A DNA stretch of 43,096 nt from Phoronis australis (GCA_002633005.1 NMRA01000454.1:96552-139647); one strand, 5' to 3'. Positions 9,601 through 18,757 are shown, counted from the stretch's first letter. Made by a program: numbers and translations. The notes: generated by a model from the letters alone, not told the origin.

Positions 9601-11821
9601 GCAGTTCAAATCGTCTCTTTGCTGCTTTATACAACACAGACTTACATCCAAGATAATCACTGTCTCTTGCAGTGTACACTTCACTGAATTTTAATTTCTC
9701 ATAAATATTTGCTAAATTGTGACAGAAATCGTGAAAAATGCAGGAGCTCAAGTTCATATTAGACTATACTGTTGTGAGCACCAACTACTAAAAGCTGTAG
9801 ACTGTTTCACCGGTATGTTAATGTGAGGTCCAGTAGACTGTTTTACCAGTATGGAAATGAGAGTTCCAGTAGATATGCTTCTCAAGTGCATGTTTATCAA
9901 TAGACTTTAGTGTTGCTGTTGATTTTATAAGATTATCATTCTTTGCTGCTTTGTTCAGGGACCCCCACTCTACTGACACGCTGGATGTGTTTGAGAGATC
10001 TTCAGAGTGGGCAATGAAAGGTGACTTCTCACAGTCTGATGTTGACGAAGCTACTCTTGCTGTCTTTCAGAAGGTTGGTAAAATATGAGCTGTGTAGTCT
10101 TGTCTGTGTATAAGCTTTACCTGTTCTGTTACACTGTACTTGGTCATACATAACAATGTTGATTAGTATTTGCAGCTAGTCATATGATGTGATAGCCACA
10201 TGATGTGCTACATTTAACCAAATGACTTATTTCTTGTTGCATGTGCTTTATCCCGTTCAATCCGCCATCTTTTTGATCACATCACCTGACCTGATTGTTC
10301 ATTTGTGACTTCTTTGGCTTTCCCAAGGTTGATGCACCCGTTGCCCCTGGTAACCGTGGCATGAGGCTATTCCTGAATCACATCACCGATGATCAAAAGC
10401 AGTGTCATCGTGAGCAGCTTATGGCCGTTTCCCGGGAAGACGTAACTCAAGTGGCTGGAAAGTGAGTGGCATGATATTCCTTGTGTGATGTTACTGTTTG
10501 CATAATTACGTGTTTAACCTACTGGTTAAGACCTTCCCTTTCAAGTTGTGCATTGATTATCACACCAACGTGCCTGCCTATCACATACAGTACACTCCAA
10601 AAATAATCAAAACAAATGTCATCATGACAGGTATTGGTCATTCCAACAAGTCTTATGGTTTGTCCTGTCTGTCAAAGTCTTTGCCCTGCGTATCAAAGGC
10701 TTGACCTGTCCGCTAAAGGTTTGCCCTGTTGAAAGGTTTTCCCTGTCTATGTTTGCCCTGTCTGTCAAGCCCTGTTGAAAGGTTTTCCCTGTCTATGTTT
10801 GCCCTGTCTATCAAGCCCTCTTTATCACAATTTGTCTATTGAGTAACACGATATCTTCAAGGACAATTAGTGAGATCATGTATCTATCCAACTTCCTGTC
10901 AACCTGAAGGGATTCTCTGCATGAAAAGACTCATCCCGAAGTTTCCCTCGCGTTTTAATCATAATGTAACCAGTATAATGGCCCCAGCCTTGTGGATGGA
11001 TATCAGAAAAGTTTTTGTTATTCATAAGTCGCATCACATGTGGGCACATACTGGCAAGTTAGCCAAATATTGGGATGTTGATGGGTTACATTATGAATAA
11101 TGCATAAACTGATAGTCGACATTTGGCTGCTATAAATCACTGTGTTGATATAGTATAGGTAAGAATTAATAGTCTTAAATGTGATATGTTGGTCACGTCG
11201 GGTATTCTATAGTGAACTCTGAAAAGATCTCTGTCCCCACTGCAACCCAAACCCAGAACTTCTTGCTAATCATGCAGACTAGATGATCTACAGTGTAGTT
11301 CACACAGCTATTGGACCATTGATCAATGACAGAAATGCTATCATAATATTAATTTTTATAGGAGGCACCTCAGTCAAAACATGTATTGTAAATGTGTTGT
11401 TACAAGTCAGTGAGTTGATGTGGTAGAAGTAGCAATTATCTTCTTAGGCGTTGCTAGTATGGTCTCTGTGATATGTTGGTCTCTGTGATATGTTGGTCTC
11501 TGTGATATGTTGGTCTCTGTGATATGTTGGTCTCTGTGATATGTTGGTCTCTGTGATCTGTCTTGTTATTTGTATCTCTTGTTTTCCATGTTAGTACAGT
11601 CATCTGTTACTTTTGTTACTGTTGTACATACATGTGATCTGTTTATAATATATCCATGTGCTTGCACTATACAAACAACCATATCTGATTATGGGTTTTA
11701 CCTATTAAGTAATTTTTTCAGGTATCTCATCAACTGTTATCCAAAAAGTGCTGCGACATTTCTGGGTCCTGAGAACAAAGAAATAATCTCAGATAAAAGT
11801 TGGACTGTGAAGCGTGAATGA
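400..11821 (+). CDS. PITRM1: Presequence protease, C-terminal part (six exons, 5' end outside window)
   Basis: Mitochondrial M16C zinc metallopeptidase that degrades cleaved targeting presequences and other short peptides in the matrix. Exons are 400-609, 1054-1220, 2921-2992, 9959-10073, 10328-10461 and 11722-11821. All introns are GT-AG, phases are 0, 2, 2, 0, 2, and the spliced length is 798 nt (265 residues plus stop TGA). The product follows vertebrate PITRM1 from the MK(K/R)IAEM segment through PFxVNYV, VPYT, FLHxEIREKGGAYGGG and VDAPVAP to LGPEN near the C-terminus. The Arg and Tyr of R-E-K-G-G-A-Y are the substrate-binding pair of this family, and the Arg codon is split between the second and third exons. 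The HxxEH zinc site lies in the N-terminal half, upstream of the window. The linker between the first two exons looks shorter than in vertebrates. Identification is from remembered family sequence, without a search, but the match is long and collinear. Confidence 0.95.
610..1053 (+). other. PITRM1 intron a-b
   Basis: GT-AG, phase 0. Contains a CTAGTGG core at 911-922 (GCACCCTAGTGG) like those listed elsewhere in the window. No other structure seen. Confidence 0.7.
1054..1220 (+). CDS. PITRM1: PITRM1 exon b
   Basis: Acceptor TTTGCAAG|GATCC, donor CG|GTGAGA, exit phase 2. Encodes DPDFK, then PFSVNYV, VPYT and NKFLHREI, the strongly conserved block just before the glycine-rich motif of the M16C C-terminal domain. 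Confidence 0.93.
1221..2920 (+). other. PITRM1 intron b-c
   Basis: 1.7-kb GT-AG intron, phase 2. It holds a 13-bp tandem repeat (about 1754-1830), short TGTTCACATCCG repeats around 2658-2705, and an isolated CACTAGGGGGCA at 2592-2603. The rest is AT-rich sequence with no coding signal. Confidence 0.6.
1754..1830 (+). repeat. 13-bp tandem repeat, about six copies
   Basis: The unit ATTGGAAGTTAAC is repeated about six times almost without change inside a PITRM1 intron. Confidence 0.9.
2921..2992 (+). CDS. PITRM1: PITRM1 exon c (glycine-rich motif)
   Basis: Acceptor CTGTTTACAG|AGAG, donor AG|GTGAGTGC. A 72-base exon that completes the split Arg codon and encodes EKGGAYGGGAQSG followed by GVFSFFSYR. 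This is the substrate-binding glycine loop with the conserved Tyr. Exit phase 2. Confidence 0.93.
   Translation, partial: RERWCLWRRGSVGISRCIQLFLL
3000..3370 (+). repeat. Degenerate minisatellite, unit about 40-46 bp
   Basis: Recurring CACTAACCAA.AAATGTTTACCTGGAGCTATG-like phrases, much diverged, starting a few bases past a PITRM1 donor site. The period is irregular. Confidence 0.55.
3488..3788 (+). repeat. 34-bp minisatellite, about eight copies
   Basis: GGTCCAGTAGACTGTTTCACC recurs every 34 bases (for example CAGTAG at 3601 and 3635) with a few longer units containing an extra ACAG. Two or three diverged copies of the same unit reappear at 9797-9875, at the far end of the same intron. Confidence 0.85.
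3820..5215 (+). repeat. Interspersed repeat with near-identical ends
   Basis: GCTTGGCTTACCGCCCACCC occurs at 3901-3920 and again in the same orientation at about 5177-5196, with further similarity on each side (runs of AATTTTTAA before, AT-rich after). The left end also carries tandem GGGTTACCGCCCATGCTC units (3838-3860). The 1.25 kb between shows no recognisable protein. It could be a nested or LTR-like repeat; the class is unknown. Confidence 0.45.
5740..6430 (-). pseudogene. Decayed non-LTR retrotransposon reverse transcriptase
   Basis: Reading the minus strand across several frameshifts and stops gives the ordered motifs of a LINE reverse transcriptase: MQNEKYSGVDRIPVEFFK, then GTFPDKWAIGIMLPP.FKKGD, then an FLDYSKAYH block (the KAFD motif) and IQGC..PILFSLYV (the QGxxxSPxLF motif). 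The style is nearest to jockey/CR1/L2-type elements. The YxDD box is not visible, so the copy is truncated. It lies in the large PITRM1 intron in opposite orientation to the gene and cannot encode a working enzyme. Confidence 0.75.
6440..7240. other. Intronic stretch, no clear feature
   Basis: Contains a 139-codon minus-strand open frame (6544-6963) with no recognised motif. It may be upstream LINE debris (a KPWF string sits near its end), but this is not supported well enough to call. Otherwise AT-rich. Confidence 0.3.
7262..7452 (+). repeat. 30-bp degenerate minisatellite
   Basis: Phrases such as CACTATCATTCATATCACCC recur about every 30 bases. On the minus strand the period reads as an in-frame DMNDSVLIVG decapeptide, which is a by-product of the 30-bp unit. 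Confidence 0.7.
7899..8010 (+). repeat. 28-bp tandem repeat, four copies
   Basis: A unit beginning GTCTGAGTCATCTATGGACC starts at 7899, 7927, 7955 and 7983 with no visible change. It lies just 3' (on the minus strand) of a LINE ORF1 remnant. Confidence 0.95.
8544..9385. repeat. 22-bp direct duplication flanking the 16-bp array
   Basis: AGTTGCTTCGTAGAACCTCC plus AG occurs at 8544-8565 and again at 9364-9385, on either side of the array. In the LINE reading frame both copies encode the same LEVLRSN piece, so one ORF1 segment was duplicated when the array arose or inserted. Confidence 0.9.
8566..9363 (+). repeat. 16-bp satellite array, about 50 copies
   Basis: The unit AGCTACATGATGTGAT is repeated for 798 bases with essentially no variation. 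The core ACATGATGT is a near-palindrome. A diverged pair of units occurs again at 10181-10212 in the next PITRM1 intron. The copy number in an assembly is only a minimum. Confidence 0.97.
9797..9875 (+). repeat. Outlying copies of the 34-bp minisatellite
   Basis: GGTCCAGTAGACTGTTTTACC and flanking diverged units match the array at 3488-3788, 6 kb upstream in the same intron. Confidence 0.75.
9959..10073 (+). CDS. PITRM1: PITRM1 exon d
   Basis: Acceptor TTGTTCAG|GGACC, donor AAG|GTTGGT. Completes Arg, then DPHSTDTLDVFE and WAMKGDFSQSDVDEA, matching the vertebrate DPNTIETLQSF and DIDEAKL region. It lies after a 7-kb intron full of tandem repeats and LINE debris. Confidence 0.92.
10181..10212 (+). 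repeat. Two outlying copies of the 16-bp satellite unit
   Basis: CATATGATGTGATAGCCACA followed by TGATGTGCTAC reproduces two diverged units of the array at 8566-9363. Confidence 0.75.
10328..10461 (+). CDS. PITRM1: PITRM1 exon e
   Basis: Acceptor TTTCCCAAG|GTTGATG, donor GGAAA|GTGAGT. Encodes VDAPVAPGNRGMRLFL and HREQLMAVS, a hallmark stretch of PITRM1. Exit phase 2. Confidence 0.93.
10640..10830 (+). repeat. Imperfect tandem repeats of TTTGCCCTGTCTGTCAA
   Basis: Several 20-base phrases, then two 46-bp units containing GCCCTGTTGAAAGGTTTTCC (about 10721-10815). Inside the last PITRM1 intron, which otherwise shows nothing else but the 17-bp repeat at 11459. Confidence 0.75.
11459..11558 (+). 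repeat. 17-bp tandem repeat, about six copies
   Basis: GGTCTCTGTGATATGTT repeats about six times, ending 160 bases before the terminal PITRM1 acceptor. Confidence 0.9.
11722..11821 (+). CDS. PITRM1: PITRM1 terminal coding exon
   Basis: Acceptor AATTTTTTCAG|GTATC. Completes Lys and encodes YLINCYPKSAATFLGPENKE to the stop TGA at 11819-11821. LGPEN is the conserved C-terminal signature of PITRM1. The protein ends at the position expected from the family. Confidence 0.92.
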
Positions 11822-12333
11822 TGACCCCAAGCAATGAGAACTAATATGTTATTCAAATGAAAAACCACTTGTTGCTTATGTTTCAATGGCAATCTTTGGA
11901 GTACTCAAAGTTTGATTACAGTGTTGTTTATGTGTTGGGCCAAGTATGGCAATGTTTAAGTAGCTGACTGTAAACAAATGTGATGTCTGACATATTCATG
12001 ATTAGTAGCAGTGGTCATCTTTTTTCTTTACAAAGAGCTTGAAATTGTGTTTTTTAGAAAATTTTGGTAATTTGTAGTTTGATCATTGCGCATTTTATAG
12101 TAAAATGTTGCCAATTTTGTTCCCCGTCCTCAGACTCGACCTTTCTTGAAAACGTGATTTCAGTCGATAGTGTAATGCTGTAGATTCAAGAGCTGTATTA
12201 TGAAATCCACCAATCAATGACAAGCAGTGTCTGCTGACTTGAGCGCCATGCAGCACTTATGGGACACAAATTACTCAAGCCAAAACACCTTTCTAAACAG
12301 CAAGCATGGCACGTTATTCCACAGGAAGTGATC

Positions 12334-12339
12334 AATAAA
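12334..12339 (+). terminator. Candidate polyadenylation signal of PITRM1
   Basis: AATAAA lies 513 bases past the stop codon, just before a minisatellite. It is the first canonical hexamer I noted downstream of the terminal exon. No transcript evidence; the true cleavage site could differ. Confidence 0.4.
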
Positions 12340-12357
12340 ATTGTTTACAACATGTGC

Positions 12358-12870
12358 CAGTGGTGTTTAGATTGTAGTAGTGCTAGGGACCTACAGGCAC
12401 AACTGACGAAATGACCAGGACAGTGGTGTTTAGAGTGTAGAAGTGCTAGGGACCTACAGGCACAACTGACGAAATGACCAGGACACACGCTGCTAAATGA
12501 ATACATTTCCAGGATACTCGCTGCCAACTTGCTGCAAGACTAGAACACATGCTGCCAACTGACTACCTGACCAAGACGCATGCATCCAACTGACTACCTG
12601 ACCCAAGAGGCATGCTGCCAACTAACTACATGACCAGGACACACATGACAAGATGGCCAGGACACACGCTGTCAACTGACATGACCAGGACACATGCTGC
12701 TTACTGAATACATCCCCAGGATACTGGCTGCCAACTGACTACAAGACCAGGATGCATGCTGCAAAATGACTAGATGACCAAAATACACACTTAGTACGAT
12801 GACATGACCAGAGCACAATTGGCCAACTGACCACATTAACTGGATACATGCTAACTAAACAATAAACTTC
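12358..12870 (+). repeat. 63-bp direct duplication followed by a degenerate minisatellite
   Basis: 12358-12420 and 12421-12483 are two nearly identical 63-bp units. From 12484 to about 12870 follow diverged copies of CTGCCAACTGACTACATGAC with CAGGACACACG-like joints at roughly 30-40 bp spacing. It begins at or just past the PITRM1 3' end. Confidence 0.8.
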
Positions 12871-13061
12871 CATGGGGTATGATTATGGCATATACTTAAC
12901 AAAACACAAAACGGTAGTATATCTTCATGTTACTTTTTGTTTATTCTGATTTGGTTCAGAATGAAACACAACTGTGTGGGTTCACCAAACTGCAAAATGA
13001 TGGGGCAAGTTGAGTTATTTCAAACTCCAAATTGTTTGAAATGAGTATTGCACTTTCATGA

Positions 13062-13160
13062 TTACAACATATTTTAGTCGGCTTGGCATGTTTCGGTGTC
13101 CGCGTGGGTGTATCAAATAAGGACACTGAAACATGTCAAGTTGGCTAAAATCCGTTGTAA
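13062..13160 (+). ncRNA. Long hairpin, miRNA-precursor-like (candidate only)
   Basis: Arms 13062-13101 and 13121-13160 are 40 bases each with a 19-base loop. 33 positions are Watson-Crick pairs. Of the seven others, five become G:U wobbles if the + strand is transcribed, leaving one adjacent pair of true mismatches. The stem ends TTACAAC / GTTGTAA could equally be the ends of a small foldback (MITE) element. No transcript evidence. Confidence 0.35.
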
Positions 13161-14020
13161 TAATAAAACTGCAGTGCTTATTTAGTTTTTATTAAAAACG
13201 TTATATAAGTATGCTTTGCATTCACAGGTACTCCTAAGTTGGAATTTGTGCACAAACATGCTTTCGTAGTTGTCTCAGTAGAGGCTAAATCACAATCAAG
13301 GTCCATATTCGAGAGTAGACTGTGTTACGGTCTAAAATAAATTTTTGGTCACTTACCAAATGCCAACTGAATCTCAAATGCAAAGAGTTATTTAGTTGTG
13401 CAAATTAAAAAATAATCGTCAAAGTCGGACAATGTTTGAGAAATGTATGCATGTTTTTGACTATGAATTTCATGCATTTTTAGCGTTACGAGTGGCCATT
13501 TTAAAAATTAGTTTTCAGTTGTCAACAGTAGAAATGAAATGTATTTTATCAAGTAAGCAAATGCTTAGATATGACTGGGAGTAACTTGAGTCACTTTAAG
13601 AATCATTTATATGTTGTGCTTAATCATTGAGAAATGGTTGGGTTCATCATAAAGTAGGCACTCATTACGTAATTTGTAAATTCTGTGTTTCTAACCCTCA
13701 CCTGCTGTAAAGAAGGTTAAAAAGTAAAGTTCACACTGTCATAAAAAGACCTGTAGAATATGTTAGCCTAGGCAACACAGCAAAATATTCAATATCTAAA
13801 TAAAGCAAAAGTTTGGATATTGAATGGGTTCAGTGCTAGGTTAAAACTGGGCCAAAAAGTGTAACAAAATGTACTGTAGGCCTACTACCCCCATGTGGAA
13901 TTCAGTATCACAAGTGGTCATTGCAAATGAAATTGTTGCCTTTTAAATAACAATGTGGTACTTATTATCATCAAAGAAAAATAAATGACCATACAAGATA
14001 TTACCATGTGATGCAGAAAC
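13161..14020. other. AT-rich non-coding stretch
   Basis: No gene seen. Contains the left copy of a 25-bp inverted repeat (13287-13311) whose partner is at 17160-17184. Confidence 0.5.
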
Positions 14021-14025
14021 AGTGA

Positions 14026-14718
14026 TGTAGTGTACGTACTAGGCCTACCCTTGTAGTGTACGTACTAGGCCTACCCTTGTAGTGTACGTACTAGGCCTAC
14101 CCTTGTAGTGTACGTACTAGGCCTACCCTTGTAGTGTACGTACTAGGCCTACCCTTGTATTGTACGTACTAGGCCTACCCTTGTAGTGTACGTACTAGGC
14201 CTACCCTTGTAGTGTACGTACTAGGCCTACCCTTGTAGTGTACGTACTAGGCCTACCCTTGTAGTGTACGTACTAGGCCTACCCTTGTAGTGTACGTACT
14301 AGGCCTACCCTTGTAGTGTACGTACTAGGCCTACCCTTGTAGTGTACGTACTAGGCCTACCCTTGTAGTGTACGTACTAGGCCTACCCTTGTAGTGTACG
14401 TACTAGGCCTACCCTTGTAGTGTACGTACTAGGCCTACCCTTGTAGTGTACGTACTAGGCCTACCCTTGTAGTGTACGTACTAGGCCTACCCTTGTAGTG
14501 TACGTACTAGGCCTACCCTTGTAGTGTACGTACTAGGCCTACCCTTGTAGTGTACGTACTAGGCCTACCCTTGTAGTGTACGTACTAGGCCTACCCTTGT
14601 AGTGTACGTACTAGGCCTACCCTTGTAGTGTACGTACTAGGCCTACCCTTGTAGTGTACGTACTAGGCCTACCCTTGTAGTGTACGTACTAGGCCTACCC
14701 TTGTAGTGTACGTACTAG
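14026..14718 (+). repeat. 26-bp satellite array, about 26.6 copies, ending at an N
   Basis: A unit containing GTGTACGTACTAGGCCTACC repeats every 26 bases; a single G-to-T variant was noted, at about 14160. The unit contains the palindromes GTACGTAC and TAGGCCTA. The array stops at a lone N (14719), so its true length and right flank are uncertain. Diverged relatives occur near 16265, 16616 and 16985. Confidence 0.97.
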
Positions 14719-14719
14719 N

Positions 14720-14778
14720 CGAACTCACGACCTGGCGCATAGAGAGCGCCTACGTTACCACTACACCACCACGATTTA
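14720..14778 (-). repeat. tRNA-like fragment (tRNA-derived SINE head or tRNA relic)
   Basis: On the minus strand: TGGTGTAGTGG (fits the pol III A box), an anticodon arm GGCGC-TCTCTAT-GCGCC with a perfect 5-bp stem, and GTGAGTTCG entering the T loop (B box), where the N at 14719 cuts it off. The base before the would-be anticodon is C instead of T and the acceptor stem cannot be completed, so it is not called as a tRNA gene. Confidence 0.55.
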
Positions 14779-14779
14779 A

Positions 14780-15220
14780 CTAGTAATCTCATACTAAAAG
14801 ACCTACTTGTTTATGGTCCACAGCGTTTGCGCGCGAAACCTACTTCTTTTCGTAATGCTTATTACACGTTTTATATTTTGTACCATGAATTCTTAACAAA
14901 TTTGTCGTATTTAAAATAGTCTTCAAATGCCCATAAGACCAAATCCGTTTTTCGTGTTGGCAATAATGACGGGTTGCTTTGGAAATCGTCTTAAGATAAG
15001 GTTTGAGTGACAAAGAGAGTATTGCGAGTTTCTGAGTGATTCACTAAGGCTTCGATTAAAATTCACATCTTACCAGCAGCTTCTGTTTTTTCATCGTCAC
15101 TCGGGTTCCATTCTCTTTAAAAAATGAAGAAAATTTTCTTCATTGCACAGTGGAGCAGACGCCACTGCCGGTCGCCTGAGATATCGCGGAAGAGCCTATA
15201 CTTAGCCATAGTTCCGTTGC
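14780..15220. other. Non-coding stretch
   Basis: No gene or repeat recognised. Confidence 0.4.
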
Positions 15221-15224
15221 GAAT

Positions 15225-16090
15225 GCGCCGCAGTAGTGGCCATTTTTACTGTTTTCGATTCTTGTTTTTGCGTCCACCCCTCTATTAACCAAACCGCTCA
15301 AAGGATGATTGAGAAAATTGGCATGTACATGTATGTGCTTACTATGAAGAGGACGGTTGACGACGATTTTCCGACGATTTCGACTGCTGTTGCGCCTCTT
15401 AGTGGTAGTTTTGTTTTTGTTGCGCCTATGGCTGTATCTTCTAAACCCTTCGCAGGATCTTTACTTAATTTAGCAAGTGTATTTATATGATGTTGACTAC
15501 GGATAACGCCGGACTTTCGGACAGATCTGATTACTGCTGTGCCCCCTAGTGGCAATTTTAGTTTTTTACCTTTAACTCATTATATTTTTATAGGTCCTCA
15601 ACAGATTTTCATAAAATTTTAAATATAGGCACCCATTGGTGTGATGACGCTATCTTCCTGTTCTTGGTATTTTGAACCACCTAGTGGCCATTTTTGCTGC
15701 ATTCAAATCTTGTTTTTGGTGTCCACCACTGCATCAACCAAATCATTTGAAAGTTGGCATATATGTTCTCAGTGTGAAGACGACCTTTGGTGATGGTGAC
15801 TGACTACTGTGGCGCCTCCTAGTGGTAGTTTTGTTTTTCGCCCATAGTTGTATCTCCTAAACCCATTGCAGGAACTTTACTAAATTTAGTAAGTGTATTT
15901 ATATGAAGATAACAACATTCGACGACGTCTTTCAGGCGGATCCAACGGACACTGTGCTCACTAGTGGCAATTTCATTTTATTCTGTTTTCCTTAGTTTCT
16001 CTGAAGTTCCTTGACAGATTTTTATGAAATATGGCTTGTTCCTGTTTTTGGATGGATTGTATGTTTTTGTCCCATCTAGTGTCCATTTTT
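15225..16090 (+). repeat. Two tandem copies (about 450 bp) of a CTAGTGG-core repeat family
   Basis: The order TAGTGGCCATTTTT, GCGTCCACC..., GCGCCTCTTAGTGGTAGTTT, CTGTATCTTCTAAACCC, AGCAAGTGTATTTATATGA, GCCCCCTAGTGGCAATTT is repeated with about 80% similarity from 15225 and from about 15675. Single diverged modules of the same family lie at about 29195-29360 and 33185-33265. The cores resemble the CTCF consensus (CCACTAGGGGGCA on the minus strand at 15540-15552). Confidence 0.75.
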
Positions 16091-16099
16091 ATGATACAA

Positions 16100-18450
16100 A
16101 TAAATAACCCTAAAAGCACATCATTTGCAATGCATTCGTGGGCGCATTTCAACGCTCCGCGTTGTTCTTGTTATTTGTTCTCTTTGAATAGATTCAGTAA
16201 ATGAACTAACTCTCAGTAGATTTTAAGTATTTTTTGTAAACCTGACAAGTCATTGAAATGTGGTGTACGTAGCCCTGTGTAGTGTACAAAACTTCAACCT
16301 CTATGCTATAAAGAATTCCCCACAAGAAAATTTAAATACTGCTGTTCTCATGAACAATACTGATATTTCCAACATGCATCCAGTCTGACAAAAAACAATG
16401 GAGATTATCAAATTTGTGGGCATCAAAATGCCAAACAGGACTTGGCTTAAGTACTTAACATCCTAGAAGACACGCCATGTGACAATTGATGTTGCAGAGG
16501 CAGGTTCTCTATCTCTCAAGACACATTGCAACAAACCAACGGGTAGAGGCAGCACAAAACTCGAGACCATCCCAAACATTTGTAACAGTAAAAATTTGAA
16601 GTTAATTGACTGTGCGTAGTGTACGTACCCTCCAACCAGTACCATTTTTTACTGTTCACAAATGGAACACTGGGTCTAGCATTGCTTTAACTATTTTGAC
16701 TATCTGTCGAATTTATTGAAAACTAGGCAAATAGCACCAATAAAGTTTTTGAAAAAAGTATTTAATTGTCACATTCTTTTTGTAAGAATCATATTGCAAG
16801 AGAGGAAGTTCTCATTATACTGTGTTTAGATATGCAATGTATCATCATCTAGAACAACTTGATCAGCATGGTAATAACTTATCTTACTGAAGTATGTGAT
16901 ACTTCTTCAATTTGACCAAGAACTTGTTAAATAAATAGCTACCTTATGAATTTTTGCATGATAGAAGTTGGATGTGACCACAAGTTGTAGTGTACCTACC
17001 CTTTTGTAGAACTTAATGTGACGCATTATGACATAAAATTGTATTCGGTGGTTCTTGTGCAGAAATATTTTAGATTACAAACGTGGAATGATGGTACTTT
17101 AAAATAACCCAGCTTTTACAGTTATATGACAACCTTCATTTTTCACCAAAAGTGGCCACCGAATATGGACCTTGATTGTGATTTGCCCGTAGGCCTATGT
17201 GAACCATAAATCACAAACTGTCCGATATAGGCGGTGGGCCAGAATTTGTAGGGCTTCTAGAAAATGGTTTTTGTGAGAACTTTATGGGGGCAATTTTATT
17301 TTGGTGTTTTATAATTCATTTAGTAGAGTGTTTTCAAAATCTAAAAAGTTCCCACATATAAAGTTGCACATTTTTGAGAAATTTTAGTTTGAAGTTGCGT
17401 AATAACCACCATAGAGCTTAGAGAACTTGTATTTGTAAAAACAACAGTTTTTTATATCTTTTTGTAAAACAAGAAATATTGTCCCATCGATGTCATTGTA
17501 TTAAACAATAATAAACTCACATCACATGTTTTACTATTGTAGATTAATTGTAAACTGACATTTAAAAAAACATAAAGTGACACCTAGTGGCAGAAATGCA
17601 AACTAAGTCTTAATATTACAACTGAAGGAGGTTATTCTGGCATTGTCTGGCAACAAAAATGACACAAAACACTAGAGACTGGGAAAAATTGTGCATCAAT
17701 GACTGAACCATTAACTAATGGTATAAAATATAGCTTGTTTGCATAATACATCAGAAATACGTTATAGTACAAAAACAATATAGTTGAATAACCGCTGTGA
17801 ATATGCACACAGACTGTATGAAAATAATAGATTATTCTGACAGCAATAGCAAGCAGTATGAGACAAATACATGAAAAGAATCAAAGTATGTACTTTCTAA
17901 TTTGACTTAATCAACAAATAAAATACACTTTTTAATACAAAAAATAACGGGGTTGCAGATCTATTTAGGGTTGACTTGTCAAAGAACTATCCAATGTTAT
18001 ACAGTCAGTTTTGCTGATGTTACTACAGTTGTCAAAGCTGCACATTTCTGTACAGTTTGACCCAGCATTGCAGCACAAACTCAGTTTCACAGCACATGTG
18101 TTCTTTTTGAACTTTCAGTGTTCATCATTTAGTACTGTCAATGGAGCTGCGGGCATCGCCATGAATTTTAACGGCAAAAATCCACCGCCAAGGAGCCAAC
18201 TATGGTCGATTAGAGAGGGTAAAGCACTTCACACTGGTGATTGGCCCACATGCAATGAAGGGTCAAACACTAAGTCCTTTTTTGCAGGCGGGCAGGATCT
18301 GGGCAAAAGCTTGATTCAAAATATGTTATAATGGGCTGTGTTAATTAGAGTCAGCAAGGGAATTATTGAATTCTAGCCTCAATTCACTTTTGTATCTCTA
18401 ACTCGGGCACAAACTGCAACAGTGTGTAGCTTCAACAGTCATTTGTTAAG
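16100..18450. other. Gene-poor AT-rich stretch
   Basis: Holds diverged outliers of the 26-bp satellite unit (TGTGTAGTGTAC near 16280, GTAGTGTACGTACCCT near 16616, GTAGTGTACCTACCC near 16985), the right 25-bp inverted repeat (17160-17184) and a CACCTAGTGGC core at 17581. A 106-codon frame at 18011-18331 has no recognised domain and is not called. Confidence 0.45.
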
Positions 18451-18459
18451 ATTGCCTGT

Positions 18460-18757
18460 CTAAATAACTTCATGCACACCAGCTTTCCGAAGAACAGCTT
18501 CAAAGTCCTGCTTTAGTTTGAAAGGCAAATGACAGTTCCATGTGTTAGAAGCTTTGATTCAATGGACTCCAAACAAAAGTCTAGAAAAACATCTCTGAAA
18601 ACTTTGGATTCGTCACTCTTCACAATCTTCGTCTTTCTACCTTTTAATGCATGATGATCTGTGGTACTTGGCTTCTAACACACAAGGTCTTTATCTCTGA
18701 ATTTCATTTGCATATTCAGGGCTCTGAACTGAGCTGTTGCTTGTGATACAAGTCCAA
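18460..18757 (-). pseudogene. Decayed minus-strand exon of unknown family
   Basis: Minus strand: TTTGTTTTCAG acceptor, then a long coding-like frame (GLVSQATAQFRALNMQMKF, KIVKSDESKVFRDVFLDF, ESIESKLL). It has one in-frame stop and one frameshift, and the shifted frame then continues as CHLPFKLKQDFEAVLRKAG to a stop at 18460-18462. The amino-acid composition and the two-frame continuity suggest a broken real gene or transposase. No family is recognised. Its 5' border is 20 bases from the transposon at 18777. Confidence 0.45.

Larger units (their letters stand above)
13287..17184. repeat. 25-bp perfect inverted repeat, 3.85 kb apart
   Basis: AAATCACAATCAAGGTCCAT... at 13287-13311 is the exact reverse complement of 17160-17184. 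The interval holds the 26-bp satellite, its diverged outliers, a tRNA-like fragment and the CTAGTGG tandem region. This could be a composite element with short ends, or an inversion/duplication scar. Confidence 0.6.

Noticed and set aside
8566-14718. CRISPR-like arrays
   Set aside because: The 16-bp and 26-bp units are directly adjacent with no spacers, and the genome is eukaryotic.
14720-14778. Functional tRNA gene
   Set aside because: The acceptor stem cannot be formed, the T arm is cut by an N, and the anticodon loop lacks the usual T at position 33.
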